Shown here: one piece after another, positions 8,972 to 17,032 of the stretch
How positions within the stretch are numbered: the stretch's first letter is position 1
How the letters are laid out: each line of letters starts with the position of its first letter
Origin: CAYFPS01 sp964345075
GTDB taxonomy: Bacteria > CAIWAD01
DNA: 64,000 bases
Direction of reading: 5' to 3'
Assembly: GCA_964345075.1 (NCBI GenBank)
Contig: CAYFPS010000001.1
Coordinates: 1 to 64,000 of the forward strand
Notes under the pieces: model-generated
Databases searched by the model: none
What the model was told of the DNA's origin: nothing
The model's input: the letters and a program-made list of their open reading frames with translations, nothing else
Program-made: the position numbers and the translations under genes

Positions 8972-9669
8972 GCAAAGTATTCCTTTACACCTTCCACGAA
9001 CGCGTCTGGCACTGGATTCAGGCGATCGTGATCATGCTCCTGATGTATACGGGCATGGAAATTCATCATCCCTCGCAGTTTCATTTGCTGGGCTTTGACC
9101 TCTCAACCCGCATGCACAATGTGCTGGGCTTCGCTCTCATCATCAACGCGATTCTGGGACTTTTGTATCACGTCTTTACCGAAGAATTCCTGCAGTTCGT
9201 TCCACAGCCACGGGGCTTCTTTGACATGGCGCACCGACAGGCGATGTTCTATCTGGGTGGCATTTTCCGCGGCGAGGAACACCCGATTGACAAGAACCCG
9301 GACAACAAGTTGAACCCGCTGCAGCGTGTCACATATCTGCTTGTGCTCAACATCATGCTGCCCCTGCAGCTGATCACAGGGGTGCTCATCTGGGGTGCGC
9401 AGCGCTGGCCGCATCTGGCGGACCGCGTGGGCGACCTACCGCTGCTAGGCCCCCTGCACACACTGATCGCCTGGCTCTTCGGGGCTTTCCTGATCCTTCA
9501 TATCTACCTGGCCACAACCGGACACACACCGATGGCCAACATCATGGCGATGCTGACCGGCTGGGAAGAGCTGCCCGAAGGTCAGGAGCCTGAACCCGCA
9601 ACCCGTCGCTACGGCCTGAGCCGTCTGGGACAGACACAGCGCCGCAAGGGCAAGGGAGGTGCCGCATGA
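8968..9669 (+). CDS. membrane cytochrome b (thiosulfate-reductase / hydrogenase cytochrome b type)
   Basis: 233 residues with four main transmembrane segments and conserved His residues in positions typical of b-haem ligands (HERVWHW, MHNVLG, LLYHVF, LILHIYL), as in the Ni-hydrogenase / formate-dehydrogenase cytochrome b fold. It probably oxidises quinol and passes electrons to the multihaem cytochromes encoded upstream. ATGA overlaps join it to both neighbours, so the five genes are probably translated as a unit. Confidence 0.88.
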   Translation: MSKVFLYTFHERVWHWIQAIVIMLLMYTGMEIHHPSQFHLLGFDLSTRMHNVLGFALIINAILGLLYHVFTEEFLQFVPQPRGFFDMAHRQAMFYLGGIFRGEEHPIDKNPDNKLNPLQRVTYLLVLNIMLPLQLITGVLIWGAQRWPHLADRVGDLPLLGPLHTLIAWLFGAFLILHIYLATTGHTPMANIMAMLTGWEELPEGQEPEPATRRYGLSRLGQTQRRKGKGGAA

Positions 9670-10199
9670 ATGCGCGTCAAGCAAAACCCTACTGGAACAG
9701 CTACCTGAGCGGCGTCGCGCTGGGTGTGCTGCTCTTTCTCTCCTTCTGGATCACGGGTAATGGCCTGGGCAGTTCCGGCGGCGTGCAGCGTGTGCTGGCC
9801 TTTGTGCTGGACATCTTCGCCCCGACCCATGTCGACCAGACGCCTTACTGGGCCAAGTTGGCCGGCGGCGACAAGAATCCCCTGAACAACTGGCTCGTTA
9901 TTGAGATCGTCGGCCTGCTGGCTGGCGGACTGGTTTCCGGATGGCTCGGTGGACGCCTCAAGGTGGAGACACGCAAGGGGCCGCGTATCACGGACAAGAC
10001 TCGCTGGTTCATGGCCTTTGGCGGTGGCATGATCATGGGCTTTGGCGCCAGACTGGCGCGGGGCTGCACATCCGGACAGGCGCTTTCGGGCGGTGCTGTT
10101 CTTTCTGCCGGCAGCTGGGCTTTCATGTTTTCCATTTTCATTGGTGCCTACGGCCTTGCCTGGTTCTTTCGCCGCTTCTGGCTGGGAGGTGAAGCATGA
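9666..10199 (+). CDS. YeeE/YedE-family sulfur-compound transporter, first half
   Basis: 177-residue membrane protein with the family signature GFGARLARGCTSGQALSGG; the conserved Cys is the one linked to thiosulfate or sulfur relay in YeeE/TsuA. About four hydrophobic segments are present. With the next gene it makes a split two-subunit transporter. Lying beside a tetrathionate-reductase-like cytochrome, it could move thiosulfate or tetrathionate-derived sulfur, which is inference from context. Confidence 0.85.
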   Translation: MNARQAKPYWNSYLSGVALGVLLFLSFWITGNGLGSSGGVQRVLAFVLDIFAPTHVDQTPYWAKLAGGDKNPLNNWLVIEIVGLLAGGLVSGWLGGRLKVETRKGPRITDKTRWFMAFGGGMIMGFGARLARGCTSGQALSGGAVLSAGSWAFMFSIFIGAYGLAWFFRRFWLGGEA

Positions 10200-11416
10200 T
10201 GGGGCCTATTGACATCCTTGGAATCTATGGCCCGGCAGTCAACACACTGCTTCTGCTGGGCATCGGCTTTCTCTTTGGCTTCATTCTGGAATCTGCCGGC
10301 TTTGGCGACAGCCACCGTCTGGCCGGCCAGTTCTACTTTCGCGATCTGGCTGTACTGCGAGTAATGTTCAGCGCCATCGTCACAGCCATGCTGCTGATTT
10401 TCACCTTCAGCGCCATCGGTAAACTGGATTACGATCTGATCTGGGTCAATCCAACCTACTGGCATTCCGGCATCGTGGGCGGCCTGATCATGGGCGCGGG
10501 CTTTATCATTGGCGGCTATTGCCCCGGCACCAGCCTGGTCAGCATGGCAACCTTCAAGATTGATGGCCTCTTCTTTGTGCTGGGCGCGGCTGCCGGCATG
10601 TTCCTCTTTGCTGAAGTGGAAATGCAGCTGGCTGATTTCATGCAGCTGGGCTCAATGGGACGTATCACGCTGATGGATCTGCTGGGCCTGCCTGCCGGAC
10701 TGACCATTCTGCTGGTGCTTTTGATGGCCGTGATGATGTTCGGTGTGTCCACCTGGGTCATGCGCCAGATCACAGGCAGCCGCATGGGCACACGTAAAAC
10801 GCGCCTGCTGCTCATTCCAGCCATGCTCGCCGTCGCCTTCCTCCTGACGGCCGGTCAGCCGGGCTGGCAGCAGAAGTGGGTTTGGCGAGGAAGGACCGAA
10901 GCCGCCCAGCTCGAGCAGCGAGAAGTGCAAATCGAGCCCGCCGAGCTGGCCCTGCTGCTCAAGGATGATTTCATCGAACTCAGAATGTTTGACATTCGCA
11001 GCGAATCCGATTACAACCTCTTTCATCTGGAAGATGCCGAGCGCTATACGCCCGAACTCAAACAGAGCTTCCTGCGCGAGGAGATTCCTCCCCGCCGTGT
11101 GGTGGTTTTGATGAGCAACGACGAGGAAAACGCCACGCTGGTCTGGAAAGAGTTGAAGATGTCCGGGCAACCGAACATCTACATTCTCTCCGGCGGCATC
11201 AATCGCTGGCTCAGCCTTCATCAGGAAAGCATGCCGGAGATTGTGCATGAAAGAAGGCCGGAGGGGCTGGATGAACTGGCCTGGCGCTTTCCCCATGCCT
11301 TGGGCGCTGGCTGGCCCGCCTCAAGACTGGATGAAAGTCATCATGAGGCCGCGCATGAGGTGGAACGCAAGGTCAAATTGACTGGAGCTGTTAAAAAAAG
11401 TGGCGGTTGCGGCTGA
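10196..11416 (+). CDS. YeeE/YedE transporter second half fused to a Cys-less rhodanese-like domain
   Basis: Residues ~1-220 are a YeeE-type membrane domain with the second signature GGYCPGTSLVSMATFKIDG. A linker leads to a ~110-residue rhodanese fold (FDIRSESDYNLFHLEDAERY; YILSGGINRWL). The strand that should end in the active-site Cys reads VVVLMSNDEENA, so the sulfur-carrying Cys is absent and the domain is probably not a sulfurtransferase. It may be a lid, sensor or docking domain. The protein ends in a short tail with GGCG. Last gene of the operon. Confidence 0.85.
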   Translation: MMGPIDILGIYGPAVNTLLLLGIGFLFGFILESAGFGDSHRLAGQFYFRDLAVLRVMFSAIVTAMLLIFTFSAIGKLDYDLIWVNPTYWHSGIVGGLIMGAGFIIGGYCPGTSLVSMATFKIDGLFFVLGAAAGMFLFAEVEMQLADFMQLGSMGRITLMDLLGLPAGLTILLVLLMAVMMFGVSTWVMRQITGSRMGTRKTRLLLIPAMLAVAFLLTAGQPGWQQKWVWRGRTEAAQLEQREVQIEPAELALLLKDDFIELRMFDIRSESDYNLFHLEDAERYTPELKQSFLREEIPPRRVVVLMSNDEENATLVWKELKMSGQPNIYILSGGINRWLSLHQESMPEIVHERRPEGLDELAWRFPHALGAGWPASRLDESHHEAAHEVERKVKLTGAVKKSGGCG

Positions 11417-11421
11417 TCACT

Positions 11422-11451
11422 ATTGACAATGCGATTTCATTTCACATTATT
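11422..11451 (+). promoter_or_regulatory. second copy of the 30-bp element found before the octahaem operon
   Basis: ATTGACAAT-N3-AT-N-TCATTT-N4-TTATT matches 5578-5607 at 22 of 30 positions without gaps, in the same orientation. It also reads as TTGACA, 16 bases, CATTAT. Nothing obvious is transcribed rightward from here except a possible short RNA ending at the hairpin at 11529. GACAATG (11425-11431) can also pair with CATTGTC (11455-11461). Confidence 0.45.
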
Positions 11452-11456
11452 AACCA

Positions 11457-11565
11457 TTGTCGTTGAGGGGCACCTGGCGGATTCGTCCTTCACGACATGA
11501 GACAAGACCCGTTTCACACCTCCCTGGAGCCCCGGTCATTCGCATCATGGCCGGGGCACTCTTTT
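11457..11565 (+). ncRNA. possible small RNA between convergent genes (hypothesis)
   Basis: A promoter-like element (TTGACA-16-CATTAT) at 11423-11450 and an intrinsic terminator at 11529-11565 bracket about 105 non-coding bases. No convincing small ORF with a ribosome site is present. Support is positional only. Confidence 0.2.
11529..11565. terminator. bidirectional intrinsic terminator
   Basis: GCCCCGG (11529-11535) pairs with CCGGGGC (11551-11557), followed by CTCTTTT on the plus strand. It lies between the octahaem operon and the convergent gene whose stop is at 11564. Confidence 0.7.
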
Positions 11566-13132
11566 AGTACCAAACCTGCCTACCATCCTCGACCAGAAAG
11601 ATGCGCTCTTCCTTGCGGTCCACAGTATTGTCCACCAGCCAGAACAGGGCATCTGCCGGGACATCGGCGAAGCTCATCGAGTCAGTTCCCGCAACCTGTT
11701 TGCCAGCTGAGCTCCACTCCTTCTCCATGCCATTCCACCAGAAGAGTTCGTATTCGTGATTGGCAGTCAGATCGGCCGCGGCACTGTGATCGGTGGCTTC
11801 TGCTGTAACACGGGCCGTCACCTGATTCAGATCGAGCACGCTCTTCTCGCCTTCGCCACCCAGATAGCGCCAGCCTTCCGCTTCCAGCAGGATCGGCTTG
11901 AAGGCAGGTTTGATTTCACCCTTGTGATACCATGCTGGCAGATAGATCAGGTTGCAGCCCATGTCTTCAAAGGTGAAGTGACCCAGCTCATTCGGCCTTG
12001 CCCAGTCGATCGCGCACCACTTGCCATCATTGAAGACACAGAGATAGGCAGTAGGCTGCTGTGGGTCCATCAGGGGAAGACTGACATCGCGGGTTGTCAC
12101 ATAATCCCGTGTGACATCCACATAGTGACGGCCAGCCAGCCAGGCGGGCAGCTCCTCGTCCTCATGCTTGATCACGGCCAGACAGTCCTCCTGCCTGCCA
12201 AAGGTTTTGCGATAGACCTTGGCAATGCGCTCGCGCAGTGAATAGGAACCGGGATGCGCCTCGCAGCCCATGAAAGGTATCACGCGGCCACCCTCACCCA
12301 GCAGTGCATTCCAGGCGTGATTGTTACCCGAATCAGCCCAGTAGGGTGTGTAATCACTGGTGACGGCAAGACCCACCGAGCGCATGGCATAAATCGAAAA
12401 ATTGGTCATGTCCTCGCAGCGGCCCAGCCCGGTCTGACACATTTCCGCGTAGCCCTGATCGGTCGGGTGCAGGTAGTACTTGGGATTAAAGGTGAAGGCC
12501 CTGGCCGCCCAGTCGTTTACCAGAGTAGCCGCCTCAACTGCTCCCATGATTTCCGCAGCCTCAAGCTTTGGGAGCAGTGTATCACGCAGCGCTTCGCGCC
12601 AGGCCTCTACAGGCTCGTTGCTTCCACGGTAGGGCAGGACCAGTTCCATCCAGTCTGCATCGCTGATGTGGCGTGTCCAGGGGAAGTCGCGCACCGCCAG
12701 CGCCGCCTGCATGTTTTGAATCAGCTCGGCCGCCGTTAAGCGCCTCGCATCTTCCACCACCAGACCACGCCTGTAGCCCAGCTTCCCTCCCCAACTGCTG
12801 TCAATGGAATCGACCACGGCGCGAGCACTTTCGTAGTCCGCATAGTGACTTGCATCAAAATCGATGCGGCGGCCGAAGCTGTCGGCAAACATGATTTCGT
12901 AGTAGCTGTGATCCACCATGTTTTCGATCAGGAATTTCATCCCCACATGCGCCGGCTCGCCCTGTTCTTCGGCCCAGGCAAGTGCCTTGCGCAGCTCAAG
13001 TGCGTTGCTGCCCGCTTTGGCCATGGTCTCATCGAGGCGTGATACAGGTCTGGAGGCAAGCATGGCCCCAATCAGGGCCGCAAGTAGCACACATCCAAGG
13101 ATGGCGGGCGTAAGTGCGTTGGATTGCTTCAT
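11564..13132 (-). CDS. membrane-anchored transglutaminase-like protein
   Basis: An N-terminal signal anchor (residues ~10-30) is followed by a long extracytoplasmic region. A transglutaminase-like core near residues 230-290 has Cys in GLGRCEDMTNFSIYAMR and His in DSGNNHAWNALL, the first two members of a Cys-His-Asp triad. Proteins of this superfamily can be peptidases or cross-linkers; the substrate is unknown. The C-terminal ~130 residues look like beta-sandwich. ATG at 13132 follows AAGGA and overlaps the stop of the upstream gene as TGATG. Last gene of the run 16917 to 11564. Confidence 0.7.
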   Translation of the reverse strand: MKQSNALTPAILGCVLLAALIGAMLASRPVSRLDETMAKAGSNALELRKALAWAEEQGEPAHVGMKFLIENMVDHSYYEIMFADSFGRRIDFDASHYADYESARAVVDSIDSSWGGKLGYRRGLVVEDARRLTAAELIQNMQAALAVRDFPWTRHISDADWMELVLPYRGSNEPVEAWREALRDTLLPKLEAAEIMGAVEAATLVNDWAARAFTFNPKYYLHPTDQGYAEMCQTGLGRCEDMTNFSIYAMRSVGLAVTSDYTPYWADSGNNHAWNALLGEGGRVIPFMGCEAHPGSYSLRERIAKVYRKTFGRQEDCLAVIKHEDEELPAWLAGRHYVDVTRDYVTTRDVSLPLMDPQQPTAYLCVFNDGKWCAIDWARPNELGHFTFEDMGCNLIYLPAWYHKGEIKPAFKPILLEAEGWRYLGGEGEKSVLDLNQVTARVTAEATDHSAAADLTANHEYELFWWNGMEKEWSSAGKQVAGTDSMSFADVPADALFWLVDNTVDRKEERIFLVEDGRQVWY

Positions 13133-13809
13133 CACCAATTCCTTTCACGAAAGGGCAGGCCGCCCGTAACGGCTTCTTCACGAAGTTTTCCCTGACTCCA
13201 CAGGATGCGATCACGGGCCACACGAAAGAGCTTCTCCAGCTCCTCCCGGACATGGGGCCCTTCGATAATGCCCAGTGCACGGGCAATGGCTTCGATCGTG
13301 GAAACCTTGTGAGCATGGCCGGGAGTGCGAAGGATATACTCACTGGGCTTTTCATGGGGTAATGCTACATGCACGGTCTCACGCAGGAGCGCTTCGCGCA
13401 GTCCCACCTTGCGTGCGTGGTTCCATGTTCCATCCGGCACGACCAGCGTAATCGGCCGCTCCTCGGCCTCGACCAGACTGGTTGTCAGCTCAACGGACTT
13501 CTCCGAAGGAAAGAGTAGCCAGAGACGTCTGGCGGGATCTTCAAGCTGTGACACATCAAAGGGAGCATGCGCCAGGCCACGCAAGTGAACCGAGCTCTCC
13601 TTAAGAGCGGGTAGCACCAGTCTGCCGGTATTGCTTTGCCGCATTGCCTCCACATGATGCATCACGACAGCCACACGCGTGGCAAGATCAAGTGGCTGTA
13701 TCACATTGCAAACGCAAAGATCACAGGGCATGCGGCAGCCGGTGCAAAAGTAAAAGCTATTGAGTGACGGAGCAGAGCGGCGCCCGCGCCGGGCATTACT
13801 GGTTGTCAT
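13132..13809 (-). CDS. tapT: DTW-domain tRNA-uridine aminocarboxypropyltransferase
   Basis: Contains the DTW-family hallmark DGTWNHARK and an N-terminal Cys-rich zinc segment (CTGCRMPCDLCVC), as in TapT/YfiP, which transfers the 3-amino-3-carboxypropyl group of S-adenosylmethionine to uridine in tRNA (acp3U47). The ATG at 13809 lies inside the end of the deaminase gene; a longer frame to 13905 would add 32 residues with no family match. It overlaps both neighbours, implying coupled translation. Confidence 0.85.
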   Translation of the reverse strand: MTTSNARRGRRSAPSLNSFYFCTGCRMPCDLCVCNVIQPLDLATRVAVVMHHVEAMRQSNTGRLVLPALKESSVHLRGLAHAPFDVSQLEDPARRLWLLFPSEKSVELTTSLVEAEERPITLVVPDGTWNHARKVGLREALLRETVHVALPHEKPSEYILRTPGHAHKVSTIEAIARALGIIEGPHVREELEKLFRVARDRILWSQGKLREEAVTGGLPFRERNW

Positions 13810-14272
13810 ACTCCTGCACGCTTTGATCCAGCACGACAAGCTCGACGCCTGCTGCGGCAAACAGTTCGCGGCTCTCCTGTGCGGCGTGATACATTCGCTC
13901 AGCAACGACCCTGATTACGCCCGAGCTGATGATCAACATGGCGCATGTGCGACAAGGCTCCATCGTGCAGTAGAGCGTAGAGCCATCCAGAGGCGTGCCG
14001 TGCCTGGCTGCCTGGCAAATCGCATTCTGTTCGGCGTGGATTGTGCGCACACAGTGATTGCTGACTTTGCCAGTGTCATCGACCATCTGTTTCATCAGGT
14101 GGCCAGCCTCATCACAGTGCGGCATGCCGGGCGGTGACCCCACATAACCGGTGCAGATGATTCGCTTGTCGCGCACAACGATGCAGCCGCTCTTGCCGCG
14201 ATCACACGTGGCGCGCTTGGCGACTTCCCTGACCAGACCAATGAAGTATTCGTCCCAGCTGGGGCGTGACAT
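13796..14272 (-). CDS. dCMP / cytidine deaminase family (ComEB-like)
   Basis: 158 residues with the zinc-binding motifs of the deoxycytidylate deaminase family: HAEQNAI (His ligand and catalytic Glu) and PCRTCAM (two Cys ligands). An N-terminal CDRGKSGCIVV block is also typical. It would convert dCMP to dUMP for dTTP synthesis. In Firmicutes the homologue lies in the comE competence locus, although ComEB itself is dispensable for uptake. GGAG lies upstream of the ATG, two bases after pepN. Confidence 0.88.
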   Translation of the reverse strand: MSRPSWDEYFIGLVREVAKRATCDRGKSGCIVVRDKRIICTGYVGSPPGMPHCDEAGHLMKQMVDDTGKVSNHCVRTIHAEQNAICQAARHGTPLDGSTLYCTMEPCRTCAMLIISSGVIRVVAERMYHAAQESRELFAAAGVELVVLDQSVQEYDNQ

Positions 14273-14274
14273 GG

Positions 14275-16917
14275 CTACTCCAGACTGCGTGATACAATTT
14301 CGTAGGCGTTTGAGCTTAAGCCCTTGTGAGCGGCGATTCGCTCCAGCTCCTGCTTCATCAGCAGTCCGCGTTCCTTGTCAAAGCGCCTCCAGCTGATCAG
14401 AGCACGGGAAAGACCGGCACCCATCTGTGGATTAAGCGCATCGACCTTGAGCAGCTGATCCGTGTAGAAGGAATAGGCGCTGCCGTCCTTTTCGTGGAAG
14501 CGGTAGGGATTGGAAGTCCCCAGCACACCAATCAGGCTGCGCACTTTGTTTGGATTGCGAAGATCAAAGGCCTTGTGCTCCATCAGCGCCTTGATCTGCT
14601 CAAGTGTATCGGGCCTCAGTGAAGTAGCCTGAATCGCAAACCAGCCATTCATCACCACATCGTCTTCCATCCACCGGCTGGCAAAGGCCTCGAGGACACG
14701 TTCCCTCTCCGCGGAGTGGGTATCGATCAGTGAACCGATCATGGTCATGGTGTCGGTCATGTTGTTGGCCTGCTTGCAGCGGGTTTCAAGATCAGCACAG
14801 AATTCGGGGCTGGCCGCCTCTGCAAGTGCGCTGATGACTGCGCCACGCATTGAGCGCAAGCCACTCATGCGCGGGGTCCATTCATAAGGACCGGCCAACT
14901 GTGTGTCCAGCCAGGCAAGCGTATCCTTCAGCTCGGCCGAGAAGTTCGCAACCAGCGCCTTGCGATAGGCGCGTCCGACTTCCCTGAGAGCATCCACTTG
15001 TATCACATCCATGTACTGCGACAGCGTGGCAAAACCGGGCAGCGAGAGGCAACTGGCCAGGAAGCCTGGATCCGCGCTGCGATCAAGCAGGACACTTCGC
15101 CATGCATTCATCAGATCGGGGGCGATCTTTACATCACTTCCCGGCGACCAACCGTTAACGGCCTCGAGCAGGCAAGAGCGATAGAGCTCCTGACCTGCTT
15201 CCCAGCGGGCGAAGCTGTCCGTGTCATGGGCCAGGAGAAAGGCCAGATCTTCCCGCGAAGTCTTCCTCTCCAGCTTGACAGGCGCTGTAAATCCACGATT
15301 GATTGAAAGACGGGGACGCTCGCTCAGACCTGTCAGTCGGAAGCTCGCCTCTGTATCACACAACTCGAGCAAACCCGGATGACGCAGTAACTGGCCACCT
15401 TCAAGCTGAACGGGAAGTTCTTCACCGGTGGATGAAAGCAGGCCAACGCGAATGGGCACATGCAGCGGGCCACGATCGGCGCTCTCTGTCCAGCCGCGAT
15501 GCTCCTGTCTCATCTGAAGCTCCAGCACGCCAGCCTCAGGCTCCCAGTTCTCATTTACTGTGATACAGGGAGTACCAAACTGGTGATACCAGCGGCGGAT
15601 CTGCGTCAGATCAACGCCACTGCCTTCTTCGAGAGCTTTTACGAAATCTACCGTGGTCACGGCCTGCCCGTCGTGCTTCTCGAAATAGCGATCCATGCCT
15701 TTGCGGAAAGCCGCCTCACCCAGCAGGGTGAGCATCATGCGAATGACTTCAGCGCCCTTCTCGTAGACAGTTGCCGTGTAGAAGTTGTCGATCTTCTGAT
15801 AGTAGTCGGGCTGAATGGGATGCGCCATCGGGCTGGCATCCTCGGTAAACTGTCGCAAGCGCAGCGTTTGCACATCATCAATGCGCTGCATGTCGCGCGA
15901 GCCCATGTCGGAGGAAAACTCCTGATCGCGGAACACGGTCAGGCCTTCCTTCAGGGTCAACTGGAACCAGTCACGACATGTGATACGATTGCCCGTCCAG
16001 TTGTGGAAGTACTCGTGGGCAACCACACCTTCAATCCGTCCAAAAACCATGTCTGTTGTTGCTTCGGGCAGGGCCAGCACCAGACTGCTGTTGAACAGGT
16101 TCAGTCCCTTGTTCTCCATGGCGCCCATGTTGAAATCGTCCACCGCGACGATCATGAAAATGTCCAGATCGTACTCACGCCCGAAGCGCTGTTCGTCCCA
16201 GGCCATGGACTTTTTGAGGCTTTCCATCGCGAAATCGCACTTGTGCACATTGTGCGGATCCGTGTAGATTCGCAGGTCTACCGTGCGGCCAGACTGGGTA
16301 GTGAATGTATCACGGATGTGCTTCAGGTTTCCGGCCACCATCGCAAAGAGGTAGGCTGGCTTCGGGAAGGGGTCTTCCCAAACGGCATAGTGGCGTGCCT
16401 CTCTGGCTTCACCGCTATCAACCGGATTGCCGTTCGCCAACAGCACGGGATAGCGCTCGCTGTCGGCCTCGATTGCCACCTTGAAGCGGGCCAAAACATC
16501 GGGACGATCCAGATACCATGTAATACGCCGGAAGCCCTCGGCCTCACACTGAGTGCAAAAGAGCCCCTTTGAACGATAAAGCCCACTCAGCGCCGTGTTC
16601 TTCTGTGGCTCGATTTTGCTGATTGTCTCGACAACACACGCTTCGGGAAGAGCAGGCAGTTTCAAGCTTGTATCACACAGCTCGTAGGCGCCAGCATCTT
16701 GTATCACACCGTCAATACTCAGTTGTTCAAGTACGAGGCTTTCGCCCACAAGCTCCAGGTCGGGCCCGCCAGTTGAAGCCGGGTTGCGGCGAAGGTGAAG
16801 GCGCGAGCGCACCAGCGCGTGATCTTCGTGCAGGTCGACAAACAATTCGACCTGATCAATCAGGTGACTACTGGGCTTGTAATCCTTAAGGTATACGGTA
16901 CGTCCTTTTTCGCTCAT
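14275..16917 (-). CDS. pepN: aminopeptidase N, M1 family
   Basis: 880 residues, the usual PepN length, with the exopeptidase motif GAMENKGLN and the zinc site HEYFHNWTGNR followed by the third ligand Glu (LTLKEGLTVFRDQEF). It removes N-terminal residues from peptides in the cytoplasm; no signal peptide is seen. Several TGTATCAC/GTGATACA octamers lie inside it and encode different residue sets (VIQ, CDT, RDT, VS), showing that the DNA word rather than the protein is shared. Divergent from the CDF transporter gene. Confidence 0.95.
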   Translation of the reverse strand: MSEKGRTVYLKDYKPSSHLIDQVELFVDLHEDHALVRSRLHLRRNPASTGGPDLELVGESLVLEQLSIDGVIQDAGAYELCDTSLKLPALPEACVVETISKIEPQKNTALSGLYRSKGLFCTQCEAEGFRRITWYLDRPDVLARFKVAIEADSERYPVLLANGNPVDSGEAREARHYAVWEDPFPKPAYLFAMVAGNLKHIRDTFTTQSGRTVDLRIYTDPHNVHKCDFAMESLKKSMAWDEQRFGREYDLDIFMIVAVDDFNMGAMENKGLNLFNSSLVLALPEATTDMVFGRIEGVVAHEYFHNWTGNRITCRDWFQLTLKEGLTVFRDQEFSSDMGSRDMQRIDDVQTLRLRQFTEDASPMAHPIQPDYYQKIDNFYTATVYEKGAEVIRMMLTLLGEAAFRKGMDRYFEKHDGQAVTTVDFVKALEEGSGVDLTQIRRWYHQFGTPCITVNENWEPEAGVLELQMRQEHRGWTESADRGPLHVPIRVGLLSSTGEELPVQLEGGQLLRHPGLLELCDTEASFRLTGLSERPRLSINRGFTAPVKLERKTSREDLAFLLAHDTDSFARWEAGQELYRSCLLEAVNGWSPGSDVKIAPDLMNAWRSVLLDRSADPGFLASCLSLPGFATLSQYMDVIQVDALREVGRAYRKALVANFSAELKDTLAWLDTQLAGPYEWTPRMSGLRSMRGAVISALAEAASPEFCADLETRCKQANNMTDTMTMIGSLIDTHSAERERVLEAFASRWMEDDVVMNGWFAIQATSLRPDTLEQIKALMEHKAFDLRNPNKVRSLIGVLGTSNPYRFHEKDGSAYSFYTDQLLKVDALNPQMGAGLSRALISWRRFDKERGLLMKQELERIAAHKGLSSNAYEIVSRSLE

Positions 16918-17032
16918 GGCTTCCTCAGCTTGGTCTTCAGCGTTTTATGATCAATCAGGAAAAGTAGTCCTTCTTAGCCCATCCGGCAAGGAAATCGCCC
17001 GCGAATGGCCGTGCGAATCCTATCTTTCAGCC

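Noticed and set aside
15460..16572. 370-residue plus-strand ORF opposite pepN
   Set aside because: Shadow frame of pepN; no domain, no ribosome site, composition follows the opposite-strand codons.
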